DNA of 64,000 nt, taken from NCBI RefSeq assembly GCF_001620065.1, contig NZ_LQGV01000001.1:744001-808000 (forward strand). The letters are read 5' to 3'. Of the stretch, positions 52,337 through 62,500 are shown piece after piece. Numbering within the stretch: the stretch's first letter is position 1; each line of letters begins with the position of its first letter. The DNA is from Microbacterium sp. TNHR37B (GTDB lineage: Bacteria; Actinomycetota; Actinomycetes; Actinomycetales; Microbacteriaceae). A program made the position numbers and the translations under genes. The notes under the pieces were generated by a model. That model was not told where the DNA came from and ran no database searches. It saw only the letters and a program-made list of their open reading frames with translations.

Positions 52337-53921
52337 TGCCGACGTAGGCGAGGCGTCGCTCCTCGTCGATCTGCTCCAGTCCCGTCGCGTACGAGATCGG
52401 GAGGAGTCCCTCGGCGAGTCCGACGATGTGCACGTGGTCCCATTCGAGGCCCTTGGCCGCATGGAGCGTGGCGAGGGTCACCGTCCTCAGCGAGGGCTCG
52501 TGCTGATCTTTCGCGCGCGCGTGCAGCTCGTCCGCGAAACGTCGCAGTGTCATGTCCGCCGGCGCTTCCTCAGCGAGACGGAGCAGCGCCGCCCGCGCCT
52601 CCCAGGTCTCCCGGAGCGCTCCTCCGACGGGTGGCGCCTCGTCGGTGTGACCGAGCGATCGCAGCACATCGCGGACGGCGGGCACGAAACCGGTCTCCAT
52701 CGGTGCAACAGCGGCGCCCCGCAGCGCCATCAGCGCTTGACGCACCTCGGGCAGATCGAAAAACCGTGTCCCGCCGAGCACCGTGGCGGGGATCCCCGCC
52801 GCGGCCAGCGCCGACAGCAGCGGGGCGGACTGCGCGTTGGAACGATAGAGGACCGCGATGTCGTGCGGCGCGACGCCGGACGACAGTTGACCAGCGATGC
52901 GCGCGGCCACTCCGGACGCCTCCGCGGCATCGTCGGAGTAGGCGTACTCCGAGGGAGCCGATGATGCGGCCGACGAACTCCCGCTGACCTCACGCGCCGC
53001 GCTCTGGAGCCGGAGCGCGCCGGGTCGCCCGCGCATGAGCGCATTGGCGACATCGAGGACCGCGGGGTCTGATCGGTAGTTGCGCTCCAACCGGACCAGC
53101 CGGGCGTCGGGGTGGCGCGCCTCGAAGTCGAGGAGGTAGGAGGGGTCCGCACCGGCGAACGAGTAGATCGTCTGGCTCGCGTCACCCACCACGCACAGAT
53201 CCCGCCGGTCCCCCACCCACAGCTCGAGAAGCCGGTACTGCAGCGGCGATACGTCCTGGAACTCGTCGACGGTGAAGTGGCGGTACTGCTCGCGCACTTG
53301 CGCAGCCACGCGCGGCTCGGACTCGAGCATCCCGGCGCACGCCAGGAGAACGTCTTCGAAGTCGAGCTGCCGACGCTCGTCCTTGAGCCTCTCGTACGCC
53401 CGCTGCAGCTCGGCGAGCGCGTCGGGCCCGACGCCGCCGATCGATCTCGGTCGGTCGCGGGCAGCCTGCTCGATCGAGCGCATCGTGACTTTCCGCCACT
53501 CGATGTAGCTCGCGACGTCACGCAGCGTCGCGCCATCCAGACGGAGCCGCAGACCGTCTGCCGCCTGACCGAGGAGCCGGACCTTCCCGGACACGATCGT
53601 CGGGGCCGTGTCACCGGCGACCTGCGGCCAGAAATGGTTCACCTGCGCCAGCGCCGCGGCGTGGAACGTCCGCGCCGACACCCCCGGCACACCGAGGCGC
53701 CGCAGCCGCCCCCGCATTTCCCCGGCGGCTTTGGCGGTGAACGTCACGGCCATCACCCGGGAGGGCGAGTAGGCGCCGGTGTCCACACCGTGGGCGATGC
53801 GGTGGGTGATCACTCGCGTCTTCCCGGTTCCGGCTCCCGCCAGAACGCACACGGGACCGCGCAGGATGCTCGCCGCCTCCCGTTGCGCCTCGTCGAGTCC
53901 GGCGAGGGCGTCGCCGCTCAC
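52185..53921 (-). CDS. UvrD2-type ATP-dependent DNA helicase
   Basis: Superfamily 1A helicase, 578 residues. Motif I is LAGAGTGKTRVI (about 28-39), Walker B VDEFQDVSPLQY, then GDASQTIYSF, LERNYRSDP and GLEWDHVHIVGLAEGLLP and ERRLAYVGITRA. In mycobacteria UvrD2 has a C-terminal HRDC and tetracysteine domain; this protein ends soon after motif VI (ARGSGGRERQRSRFLQEIG...), so it is a short form. GTG 53921 overlaps the nudC stop (GTGA). Its 3' end overlaps the E1-like gene by 152 bp. Confidence 0.9.
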   Translation of the reverse strand: MSGDALAGLDEAQREAASILRGPVCVLAGAGTGKTRVITHRIAHGVDTGAYSPSRVMAVTFTAKAAGEMRGRLRRLGVPGVSARTFHAAALAQVNHFWPQVAGDTAPTIVSGKVRLLGQAADGLRLRLDGATLRDVASYIEWRKVTMRSIEQAARDRPRSIGGVGPDALAELQRAYERLKDERRQLDFEDVLLACAGMLESEPRVAAQVREQYRHFTVDEFQDVSPLQYRLLELWVGDRRDLCVVGDASQTIYSFAGADPSYLLDFEARHPDARLVRLERNYRSDPAVLDVANALMRGRPGALRLQSAAREVSGSSSAASSAPSEYAYSDDAAEASGVAARIAGQLSSGVAPHDIAVLYRSNAQSAPLLSALAAAGIPATVLGGTRFFDLPEVRQALMALRGAAVAPMETGFVPAVRDVLRSLGHTDEAPPVGGALRETWEARAALLRLAEEAPADMTLRRFADELHARAKDQHEPSLRTVTLATLHAAKGLEWDHVHIVGLAEGLLPISYATGLEQIDEERRLAYVGITRAARTLALSWARGSGGRERQRSRFLQEIGTGTLRAGDVRATGDARSRR

Positions 53922-54823
53922 GCCGCGGCCCAATCCGCGATCAGCCGGCGTGCGATCGAGGTCTCCCCGGGCAGCACGAAGTCGGCTCGGCCGTCGACGG
54001 CCGAGGCGATCTCGGCACGCGTGAACCAACGGACATCCACGATCTCGTCACCGTCGGGACGCGCCACCGAGGCGTCGTCCACCGTCGCGTGGAAGCCGAT
54101 CATGAGCGATCTCGGATACGGCCAGGGCTGCGACCCGCGATACCGGATGTCGGAGACCCGCACTCCCGCCTCCTCTTCGATCTCCCGCAGGATCGCCGCT
54201 TCCAGGGACTCGCCCGCCTCGACGAAGCCCGCGAAGGTGGAGTACACGTTGCGGCTGCGCCACTGCGCGTTCTGCCCCAGGAGAAGACGGTCGCCTGCCG
54301 CGTCGGAGACCGCGACGATGACGGCCGGATCGGTACGCGGGAAGTGCTCGCGTCCGCACGCGGGGCATGACCTGGCCCAGCCGGAGGCGCGGACCGCCGT
54401 GCGCGCGCCGCAGTGGGAGCAGAACGCTGCGTCGCGCAGCCACCGCCCGACCGCGACGGCGGCCACCAGCGCCGCCGCGTCCTCCCCGGGAAGGGTCGCT
54501 CCGACCTCGCGCAACGACGCCCACTCCGGCGCGGGAAGCGCGGCGGCCTCGGCCTCATCGCATGGGGCGACGAGCAGGGCACGGCCGTTCCCGTCGCGCC
54601 CGAGGAAGGCCCAGTCCGCCGCCGCCGTCACCTCGGCCGGCCTGAATGTCCGCAGGCGGAGGTCGGAGGTGACCGGGGCGCGATCGCCGCTGACGACGAC
54701 CACCCGGGTCTCCGCGTCGGCCCGCAGTCGCGGAACCAGAGTCGGGTCCTCGCGCTCCTCGGCGGCACGGCCGAGGGCCGCGCGCGAGAGAGCGGGCGGC
54801 TGAGGTGTGTCCTGAGGCGTCAT
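53918..54823 (-). CDS. nudC: NAD+ diphosphatase (NudC)
   Basis: Hydrolyses NAD(H) to NMN(H) and AMP and may de-cap NAD-RNA. The 301-residue protein has the zinc ribbon Cys135, Cys138, Cys153, Cys156 (CSHCG, CPACG), a full Nudix box (GFVEAGESLEAAILREIEEEAGV, about 200-222) and SQPWPYPRS (about 231), where the canonical motif is SQPWPFPxS. Coupled to uvrD2. The order uvrD2-nudC-X-adnB-adnA matches the mycobacterial locus. Confidence 0.93.
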   Translation of the reverse strand: MTPQDTPQPPALSRAALGRAAEEREDPTLVPRLRADAETRVVVVSGDRAPVTSDLRLRTFRPAEVTAAADWAFLGRDGNGRALLVAPCDEAEAAALPAPEWASLREVGATLPGEDAAALVAAVAVGRWLRDAAFCSHCGARTAVRASGWARSCPACGREHFPRTDPAVIVAVSDAAGDRLLLGQNAQWRSRNVYSTFAGFVEAGESLEAAILREIEEEAGVRVSDIRYRGSQPWPYPRSLMIGFHATVDDASVARPDGDEIVDVRWFTRAEIASAVDGRADFVLPGETSIARRLIADWAAA

Positions 54824-54874
54824 CGAGGACCTCTCTTGCGGGCGTGGCGCCGTAGCGCCCGGACGTGCCCCGCC

Positions 54875-54880
54875 TACCCT
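54875..54880 (+). promoter_or_regulatory. -10 box of the kinase-fold gene at 54887 (leaderless)
   Basis: TACCCT followed by 6 nt (GGGGGC) and ATG 54887, within the 63-nt divergent gap with nudC. Confidence 0.45.
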
Positions 54881-54886
54881 GGGGGC

Positions 54887-56152
54887 ATGGCACGCTCACC
54901 TCTCACTCTAGCCGCGTCGGTGACCTCGGCCCTGCCCGGAGCAGTGGTCGTCGGCGCCGCCGCACTGTCGGAGGGAGCAAGCGGGAGATACGACTCCGCG
55001 GTGGCCACTCTGCACGACGGCGCCAAGGTCGTCATCCGCGTCCCGATCGACGCCGCGGCGGAGAACGACCTCCGCAGCGACGCGCGCGCTCTGGGCGCCC
55101 TCACGCAGGGCGTTAGGAGCGTCCTGCCGTTCCACGCTCCCTTCGTCGTGGGTGAGACCACGGTCGACGGACGCCACGCCGTCGTCCAGACCTGGTCGCC
55201 CGGGTACCGCGTCGATGCGGCGCACGTGCCACCCGGTCCCGGCGTCGCCTCCGCCCTCGGCACCGCGATCGCTGCCGTCCACGCCTTGCCGGCCTCGATC
55301 GTGCGAGATGCGGGACTTCCGTTGCTGTCGGCGGCTCAGGTACGTGACGAGGCGGAGCGCCTGCTCGACCGCTGCGAGGCGACGGGACTCCTCCCGTTCG
55401 GGCTTCTCCGGCGCTGGAGCACGGCGCTGGGCTCCGACGCCCTCTGGCGCTTCGAGAGCACCGTGACCGCCGGCGGCGTCGACCCCGCCTCGTTCCTCTT
55501 CGAGGACGACGCGCAGGGCGTCCCCCGGGTCACGGGCCTCCTCCACTGGGGTGGACTGAGCGTCGGGGATCCGGCGAAGGACCTGCGCTGGCTGGCTTCC
55601 GCGCCCGACGCGCGCACCGCGGTGCTCGACGCCTACACCGATGCCGCGTCGCACGCGCCCGATGCCGCTCTGTGGGAACGTGCTCGGCTCCACGCCGAGC
55701 TCGAGTTCGCCGCGTGGCTCGTCCAGGGGCACGAGGCCGGCGCCGAGACGGTCGTCGCCGACGCCGTCGGACTGCTGGAGGCACTCGACGAGAGCGTGAG
55801 GGACGCCCCGCCACTGGCACAGGAGTCCATCACGGTCGACGACGCGATCGCGGCCCTCGGGCGCGTCGCCTCCGACACCGCGACCGTCGACACCTCGATG
55901 CAGACCGACACCTACGACGCGGAGGCGCTCGGCGAGTACACCGCAGACGACGCGGAGCCCGCTGCGCCCGGCTCTGCCGACGAAGAGACTGCCCCCCTCG
56001 AATGGGAAGGCTGGGCCGACACCGGCACGAGCGGCCCCGGCGCGACGACCGGCGGCACCCCCCACCGGTCCGAGCCCGACACCGAACCGCGAGACGAAGA
56101 CATCGACGAGGCGGCTCGTAACGCACTTCGCCGGTGGACGGAGAGCGCCTGA
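54887..56152 (+). CDS. Degenerate APH-fold kinase-like protein (likely pseudokinase)
   Basis: 421-residue protein with the layout of aminoglycoside/macrolide phosphotransferases: N-lobe with an ATP-loop-like LSEGASGRYDSAVATLHDGAKVVIRV, a hinge, and a C-lobe ending GDPAKDLRWLA (about 227-236). The catalytic residues expected before that are lost. The HGDL loop is replaced by ESTV (about 190-194), the Asn by Ser202 and the metal-binding Asp (IDW) by His220 (LLHW). A C-terminal ~100-residue acidic tail (DAEPAAPGSADEETAP) follows. It lies between nudC and adnB but on the other strand, with its stop 1 nt from the adnB stop. Confidence 0.8.
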   Translation: MARSPLTLAASVTSALPGAVVVGAAALSEGASGRYDSAVATLHDGAKVVIRVPIDAAAENDLRSDARALGALTQGVRSVLPFHAPFVVGETTVDGRHAVVQTWSPGYRVDAAHVPPGPGVASALGTAIAAVHALPASIVRDAGLPLLSAAQVRDEAERLLDRCEATGLLPFGLLRRWSTALGSDALWRFESTVTAGGVDPASFLFEDDAQGVPRVTGLLHWGGLSVGDPAKDLRWLASAPDARTAVLDAYTDAASHAPDAALWERARLHAELEFAAWLVQGHEAGAETVVADAVGLLEALDESVRDAPPLAQESITVDDAIAALGRVASDTATVDTSMQTDTYDAEALGEYTADDAEPAAPGSADEETAPLEWEGWADTGTSGPGATTGGTPHRSEPDTEPRDEDIDEAARNALRRWTESA

Positions 56153-56153
56153 C

Positions 56154-59100
56154 TCACCCGCGCAGGACGACCCCGTCCGCGACGTAGAAGAGCACGACGT
56201 CGATCTGGTCCAGCGGAGTCCCGAACTTCGCGTGATACGCGCGCCGGTACAGCTCCACCTGGAACATCCGTTCCCGACGCTCCCGCGGCGTCACCGGCGG
56301 TCGCCCCGTCTTCCAGTCGACGATCTCGATGCGACCGTCACGCTCATACACGGCGTCCAGCTTGCAGATCACGACGTGCGGGCGGCCGCTGCCTGCCTCC
56401 TCGGGGAAGAGGTCGTCAGCGGTGAAGTCGATCTCCGTCTCCACGGCGATCGGCTGCAACGGCGCCCACTCGGAGGCGAGGAAACGCTCCTTGAGCTCGT
56501 CGAGAGTGCGCTGATCCGCACCCGCGTCCTCCGCCGGATCGTTCGCCTCCTCCCACAAGCCGTCATCGATCGAGGGACCGAGCCCGCTGACCCCCGAACG
56601 CTGCTCCACCCAGGCGTGGAACAGCGTCCCCACGCGCGTCTGTCGATAGGGCCGTTCCGGGAGCGGACGTGCGGCGGCTGCGGCCGCCGCGGTGTAGTCG
56701 AGGGCGAAGTCCTTGAAGCGCGACGCGGGGATCCGTGTCGGCGCGCGCGGCGACGTCCGTCCCGCACGCTCCTCACGCTCGGCAAGGAGCAGGCGCAGAT
56801 CGCGCGAGGGCTCTGCTCGTCGCCCCTCCGCGGCCGCGCGCACACGGGCGGCGGCCTCTTCGACGCGAGGGCGACGGATGCCGAGGGGATCCAGCGGCCA
56901 CGCGAGCAGCCGACGGACATCCTGATAGGGGTTCTCGCCGGGCTCGACCTCGCCCATCGGCGCCCCCAGAGCCTCTGCCGCCTCCCGCAGGAAGGTGCTG
57001 GGATCGCGCGGAGAGAGGGTGCCCGACCAGGATGACCCGGTCAGCAGGAGGTGCTCCCGCGCCCGGGTGACGGCGACGTAGGCGAGACGCCGCTCCTCGT
57101 CGAGCTGACGGCGCGCGATGTCGGTGCGGAACTCCCCCAGCGCGTCGCGCAGGTCCTGCTGGGTCGGGGAGTCCTCGCGTCGCCATCGCAGGCGGGGCAA
57201 CCACTCCCGGTCGCCACGGAAGTCGTACGGGAGAACTCCGAAACGCGCCCAGCCCAGGCCGTCGCGAGGCTTGGCGGGAAGCTCATCGGTGACCATGCGC
57301 ACGACCGCGACCGCGTCCCATTCCAGCCCCTTGGAGCCGTGGACCGTGAGCAGCTGGACCACATCGGGCTCGGGTGGTTCGGTCCGGGGCGCGAACTCGT
57401 CGATCCGTTCGGCGCGGTCGAGCCATGCGAGCAGCGCCGGAAGGGAACCGCTCTCCTCGGTCTGGAGAAAGCTCTGCACTTCGTCGACGAACGCGCGCAG
57501 CTGATCGCCCGCGGTGCGCGCCCGGCCGCGCGCCTCGTTCGCGGCCAGTTCGATGTCCAGACGCAGTTCCGACTCGATCAAGCGGACGAGTTCGGGGACA
57601 GGGAGCGTCGATGCGCGACGCAGGCCTTCGAACACCGTCCCCGCCTCGCGGAGTCGACCCCGTCCCTCGCGTGTGAAGCCGCTCAGCCAGCCGTGGTCGG
57701 GCTTTTGCCGGGTAAGGAAGTCGAGCGCGTCGATGAGCGATCCCGCTTCTCCGCCCGCCCGGCGGAGGTGGTCGACCACGTGAGGCTCCAGCGCTTGGAG
57801 CGATGCGTCATGACGCGTGAGCCGCCGCGAGAGCGCGGCGAGTGCGCGAAGGTCGGCGAGGCCGACCTCCCAGCGCGGCCCGGCGAGCAGTCGCAACAGG
57901 GAGGAGCCCGCCTGTGGATCGCTGATCACCCGCAGCGCCGCCACGACGTCCACCACCTCGGGGGTGCTGAGGAGCCCTCCGAGACCGAGGATCCGATGGG
58001 GGATGCCGCGCCGGGCGAGCGCGTCGGCGAAGCGGACCATATGCTTCTTGGCGCGGAAGAGCAGGGCCCCGGAGGTCGTCTCACCGCGCGCCGCGCGCGC
58101 CTCGCGCACTGCGGCGAACCAGCCCGCCACGCGGTCGGCCTCGGCGTCGATGTCCGGATCGAACCCGATCTCCACCGATCCCTCCGGCGCACCGGGCCGC
58201 ACCCGCAGTCGGCCGACCGGAACCGGCGCGGTCTCTGCGAGCGGGGCGAGGATTCCGTTGGCCGCCTCCAGCACGCGCGCACTGTTGCGCCAGCTCGTCA
58301 GGAGGCTGTACTCGGTGGCCGAGGCGTCGTCATCGAGGCCTGTTCCCGCGAAGGCCCGCGCGAAGCCGCCGAGGTTGCCGGCGCTCGCTCCGCGCCACCC
58401 GTAGATCGACTGGTGCGGATCGCCGACCGCCATCACCGGTGTGCCGGCAAAGAGCGCCGCGAGCAGGTCGGTCTGCACGACGGAGGTGTCCTGATACTCG
58501 TCGAGCAGCACGACACGGAACCGGTCGCGCATCGAGGCGCCGATACCGGGATGACCACGAACGGCCCGCAGCGCGCCCGCGACCTGGTCGGAGAAGTCGA
58601 TGAGGCCCGCGCGCCGCTTCTGGTCGTCGTAGCGGCGGGCGAGCTCGCTCAAGACGTCGAGGCCCCCCACCCGCGCGGCGGCGGTGCGCACATCCGCGTA
58701 GACCGTGGTGCGCTTGTCGCGCGAGGGTCGCTCGAGCACGTCGGAGAAGTCAGCGGCGAACGTCGCGAGCTCCTCGAGGTCGACGAGGTTGTCGACCTCG
58801 TCGCGTGCGAGTTGGAGAGCGGCGTCGATGATGGTGCTCGGCCGATACTCCACCGTCTCCAGGCGGGGGTCGTCGCTCTCGTGCACGACGCGACGCATGA
58901 GCAGCCAGGCGGCCGATTCGGTCAGCACGGCCGCGTCGGCATCACGTCCGAGGAGGATCGCGTTCTCCCGCACGATGCCGTCGGCGAAAGCGTTATAGGT
59001 GGCGATCGTCGGACGGTGGAGGATCGCATCGCCCGGCACGGACGACGAACCGCCTTCCCCGCCGAGACTCCGGAGGGCGGCACGCCGGTCGGCGGAGGAC

Positions 59101-59516
59101 GCCCCCCGCTGCTGGAGCACGCCGAACGTGTCGAGCGCGCCCACGCTGTGCAACTCCTCCAAACGATCCAGGAGACCGTACTCCTCGAACTCGGCCAGCC
59201 TCTCCAGGCGATTCCGGATGCGCTCAGCGAGCTCGCCCGCAGCCTTACGGGTGAACGTGAGTCCCAGTACCTGATCACGACGCACGAGCCCGTTCGCCAC
59301 CAGCCAGACGACCCGGCCCGCCATCGTCTCGGTTTTTCCGCTCCCGGCTCCGGCGACCACGAGCGTCGGCGTGAGCGGCGCGGAGATCACCGCGGCCTGC
59401 TCGTCCGTCGGGGGAAACTGCCCCAGCGCCGCCGCGAGGGCATGCGGTCCGATCCTCGGCCGCGGGTGAACGGAAGAGGACGAGGCAGCCCGGAGGACGT
59501 CGTCGGCTGTCGTCAT
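56154..59516 (-). CDS. adnB: ATP-dependent helicase-nuclease, AdnB-like subunit
   Basis: 1120-residue UvrD-like helicase with a C-terminal RecB-type nuclease. Walker A is VVAGAGSGKTETM (about 53-65), Walker B VVLLDEYQDTS (about 334) is intact, and motif IV-VI segments (VGDPHQSIYGWRG, LTVHGSKGLEWDAVAVV, RRLAYVAVTRARE) are present. The nuclease has ICKLDAVYERDG, IVDWKTG (about 1065) and QVELYRRAY. ATG 59516 overlaps the adnA-like stop (ATGA), so it should be cotranslated and form a heterodimer for DNA end resection. Confidence 0.9.
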   Translation of the reverse strand: MTTADDVLRAASSSSVHPRPRIGPHALAAALGQFPPTDEQAAVISAPLTPTLVVAGAGSGKTETMAGRVVWLVANGLVRRDQVLGLTFTRKAAGELAERIRNRLERLAEFEEYGLLDRLEELHSVGALDTFGVLQQRGASSADRRAALRSLGGEGGSSSVPGDAILHRPTIATYNAFADGIVRENAILLGRDADAAVLTESAAWLLMRRVVHESDDPRLETVEYRPSTIIDAALQLARDEVDNLVDLEELATFAADFSDVLERPSRDKRTTVYADVRTAAARVGGLDVLSELARRYDDQKRRAGLIDFSDQVAGALRAVRGHPGIGASMRDRFRVVLLDEYQDTSVVQTDLLAALFAGTPVMAVGDPHQSIYGWRGASAGNLGGFARAFAGTGLDDDASATEYSLLTSWRNSARVLEAANGILAPLAETAPVPVGRLRVRPGAPEGSVEIGFDPDIDAEADRVAGWFAAVREARAARGETTSGALLFRAKKHMVRFADALARRGIPHRILGLGGLLSTPEVVDVVAALRVISDPQAGSSLLRLLAGPRWEVGLADLRALAALSRRLTRHDASLQALEPHVVDHLRRAGGEAGSLIDALDFLTRQKPDHGWLSGFTREGRGRLREAGTVFEGLRRASTLPVPELVRLIESELRLDIELAANEARGRARTAGDQLRAFVDEVQSFLQTEESGSLPALLAWLDRAERIDEFAPRTEPPEPDVVQLLTVHGSKGLEWDAVAVVRMVTDELPAKPRDGLGWARFGVLPYDFRGDREWLPRLRWRREDSPTQQDLRDALGEFRTDIARRQLDEERRLAYVAVTRAREHLLLTGSSWSGTLSPRDPSTFLREAAEALGAPMGEVEPGENPYQDVRRLLAWPLDPLGIRRPRVEEAAARVRAAAEGRRAEPSRDLRLLLAEREERAGRTSPRAPTRIPASRFKDFALDYTAAAAAAARPLPERPYRQTRVGTLFHAWVEQRSGVSGLGPSIDDGLWEEANDPAEDAGADQRTLDELKERFLASEWAPLQPIAVETEIDFTADDLFPEEAGSGRPHVVICKLDAVYERDGRIEIVDWKTGRPPVTPRERRERMFQVELYRRAYHAKFGTPLDQIDVVLFYVADGVVLRG

Positions 59517-62500
59517 GAGGCACTCACCGCGCCCACGGTGTGGATACGACACAGTCCGAAGGTGTGGTCGTCGCGACAGTGGGCTTCGTACGGAGCCAGG
59601 AACTGCGATCCCCCGACCACCTGCACGGCGTCGCGGACACGGGCGAGGAACGCAGCACGGGTCTCCTCGTCGAAGGGAGGCTGCGTCGGCGTGGCGTACG
59701 GTGCTCCGCGTGTCGGCTTGAGCACGAGCAGCTTCGCGCCGCCGGAGGGCCGTCCGGACACCGCGGCGATGGCTCCCGACTCCACCGCCAGCTGGTAGGC
59801 GCTCAACTGCGGGTTGGTGAGCGCGGCGCGCGGCCCCGTCGACTCGCTGCGCCCCGTCTTGAGATCCACGATCACCACCGAGCCGTCGCGGGCGAGTTCG
59901 ACGCGGTCGATGGTGCCGCTGAGGACCGCCGGGCGGGTAAGGCCCTCTACGGGGACCTCGCACTCGAAATGCGGTTCGGCGCTGACCAACTGCACGCCGT
60001 CGGCCTCGACATCACGGAGATAGCGAGCCAGGCGCGAGATGAGGTCACGCGCCCGCGCGCGCTCCGTGCGTTCGATCCAGTCGGCCTCGAACTCCAGCTC
60101 CCCCCACCGGCGCTCCACGGCGGCCCACAGGGCCTCCTCATCATGGCCGTCGACGGTCTCGAGCGCGGCGTGGAGGAGCGTCCCCACTCCGGCGACCACC
60201 CCACCCCCGTCACCACCGAGCTCACCGATCACCCAGTTGAGTTGGCAGTCCTCGATCGCCTGGAGCTTCGACGGTGAGAGGCGGGCCTGCTCGACCTCCA
60301 GATCGAACAAGGGGCTCGCCGAGGAGGGTCCGGCCATTCCGTACCACGATGAGGGATCCGCACCCGGCACACGAGCCTCGGCGAGGAGGACGAGCTGGGC
60401 AGAAGCGTGCGCCTTGTCCGCCTCCGAGGCGTGGAGAGCCGTGAGGGTGCGCCGATGCGCGGCCACGAGACCCCGCAGCGAGAGGGGATGATCGGCCGAC
60501 GCCGGCACGGGGGAAGGCGAAGGAAGGAGCTCGAACAGGACGCTCGGTCCGTTGTCGTCATCGTCCACCGCCGTGATCACGAGCTGGGAACGCGCCCGCG
60601 AGATCGCGCGTGCAAAAAGGCGCAGCTCGTCATGGAGCACATCACGTCGGCGGTCGAGGGCGTCCGCCGCCTCGCCCTCGGCCGCCCCGAGCCGCCACGT
60701 CTCCAGCAGACCGCCGCGAACGCGGAGATTGGGCCAGACGCCGTCCTGCAGTCCGGCGACCACGACGGTGTCGAACTCGGTCGCCAGTGCGCCGGCGGGT
60801 GTCATGACGCGCACGACGCCGTCGCGGGCCGCGACGCTCAGCCTGTCTTCCGCCACGTCGGAGTGGAGGACCCCTCGGATGAAGTCGATCGGGGACGTCC
60901 CGTCGGCGCGCTCCCCGTGCCGCTTCGCGGACTGGAACAGATCGACGACCGAGTCGAGGTCCCGACCCGCCTGGTCTGCCAGGACGCCGCTCCCGCGCGC
61001 CGCTTCGACCAGATGTCGCTCCCGCCCGGAGCGTTCCCATGCCGTCCACAGCAGTTCATGGGCCGTGGCGCCGTCCCGCAGTCCCGCCCCGAGCTGGATC
61101 AGCGTGTCGGCGACACGTGCCGCGCGGCGGCCCTCTCGCGTGTCGAGGAGCTCGAACTCCAGCGGATGCCGCAGGGCGGACACCAGCAGTGCCGCCGCCG
61201 TCGCCGCGTCCTCCCCCTCACGGCGGACGGCCGCATGGCGCAGCGCCGATCGCAGCCGGCGCGTCTCGACGACGTCCATCCCGGCCGCGCGCAGCGCGTC
61301 GTGCACCGTATCGGGATCCCAGGTGTCGGGGTCGGTCGCAGCGATGTCTACCATGCGCAGCAGGTCCCGCACGGTCGCCGACGACGCCAGGGTTCGCGCG
61401 GGGCCCGTGGCGCCGGTGGGCACGTCGCGCGCCGCGAGCTCGTCTTCGAGCGCCGCCACTTGACGCGTGTCGTGTGCGATGATCGCGCACTCCCCCCACG
61501 GCACCCCGTCGTAGACGTGACGCTCCCGCAGCAACCGTGCGATCGTGTCGTACTCCTCGGCGACCGACCGCAGGGCGAAGACGGCCACCGACCCGTCGGA
61601 AGGCGCGCCGGTGGGCCGTTGCCGGTGTGCGACCAGACCCCCCGCACCGATGCGCGAGGTGACCTCGGCCAGGAGGTCGCGCTGTGGCGGGGTCCCCCGG
61701 TGCGGTCGCGCGAGCACGTGGATTGGGCCCGAGGCCGAGAGCCGGGCGAAGTTCTGCGGCGTGGCGCCACGAAACGCTCCCGAGCCGACGTCGGGGTCAC
61801 CGAACGCGAGAACCGACACCCCGCGCTGACGCAGGGCCTCGAGAACGTCGATCCCGCCGGCGGTCAGCTCCTGTGCGTCGTCGACCATGACGACCTCGAG
61901 ATCGGACAGCGCACCCCACTCCGGCGCGCCGACCGGGAGATCGGCGAGGAGCTCCGCAGCCTCACGCACGAGACCGGCCGCATCGCGGTGCGCGCCCCGC
62001 ATCCGTGACCGGACCCCGTGATACTCCCGCGCGAAGGACGCCATGGACTCCCACACCTCCACGCCATCGCGTCGAGCACGGCGGGAGAGCTCGGCCTCGG
62101 TGAGTCCGAGGCTCGTCATCTCGGCGAGGAATGCGCGCACCTCGGCACGGAACCCGCGGGTCGCCCGGACCTCGGCCGGCAGCGAGGCGGGCCACCGATG
62201 GATGCCGTCCCGCTCGTCCTCGGCGTCGCCCTGGAGGAGGTCCTCGATCAGACGGTCTTCGTCGGGCCCCGTCAACAGCTGCGGCGTCTCGGCTCGTCGA
62301 TGGACGGAGACGGCGCGGACCACCTGATAGGCGAAGGCGGCGACGGACCTGACGAGCGCACCGGTGGTGGCCGCCCCGACGGCCACGGCGACCCGGTCGC
62401 GAAGCGCCGTCGCGGCCGGTCGCGTCGGCGTGAGCACGAGGATGCGGTCCGGTGACGTGCCGGAGGCGACCAGCGCCGCGGCACGCGCCACGATCGTCGC

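Noticed and set aside
57051..59798. 915-residue plus-strand frame opposite adnB
   Set aside because: It has only His/Arg/Glu-rich shadow composition and no domain, and it lies wholly antisense to a well-supported helicase-nuclease gene.
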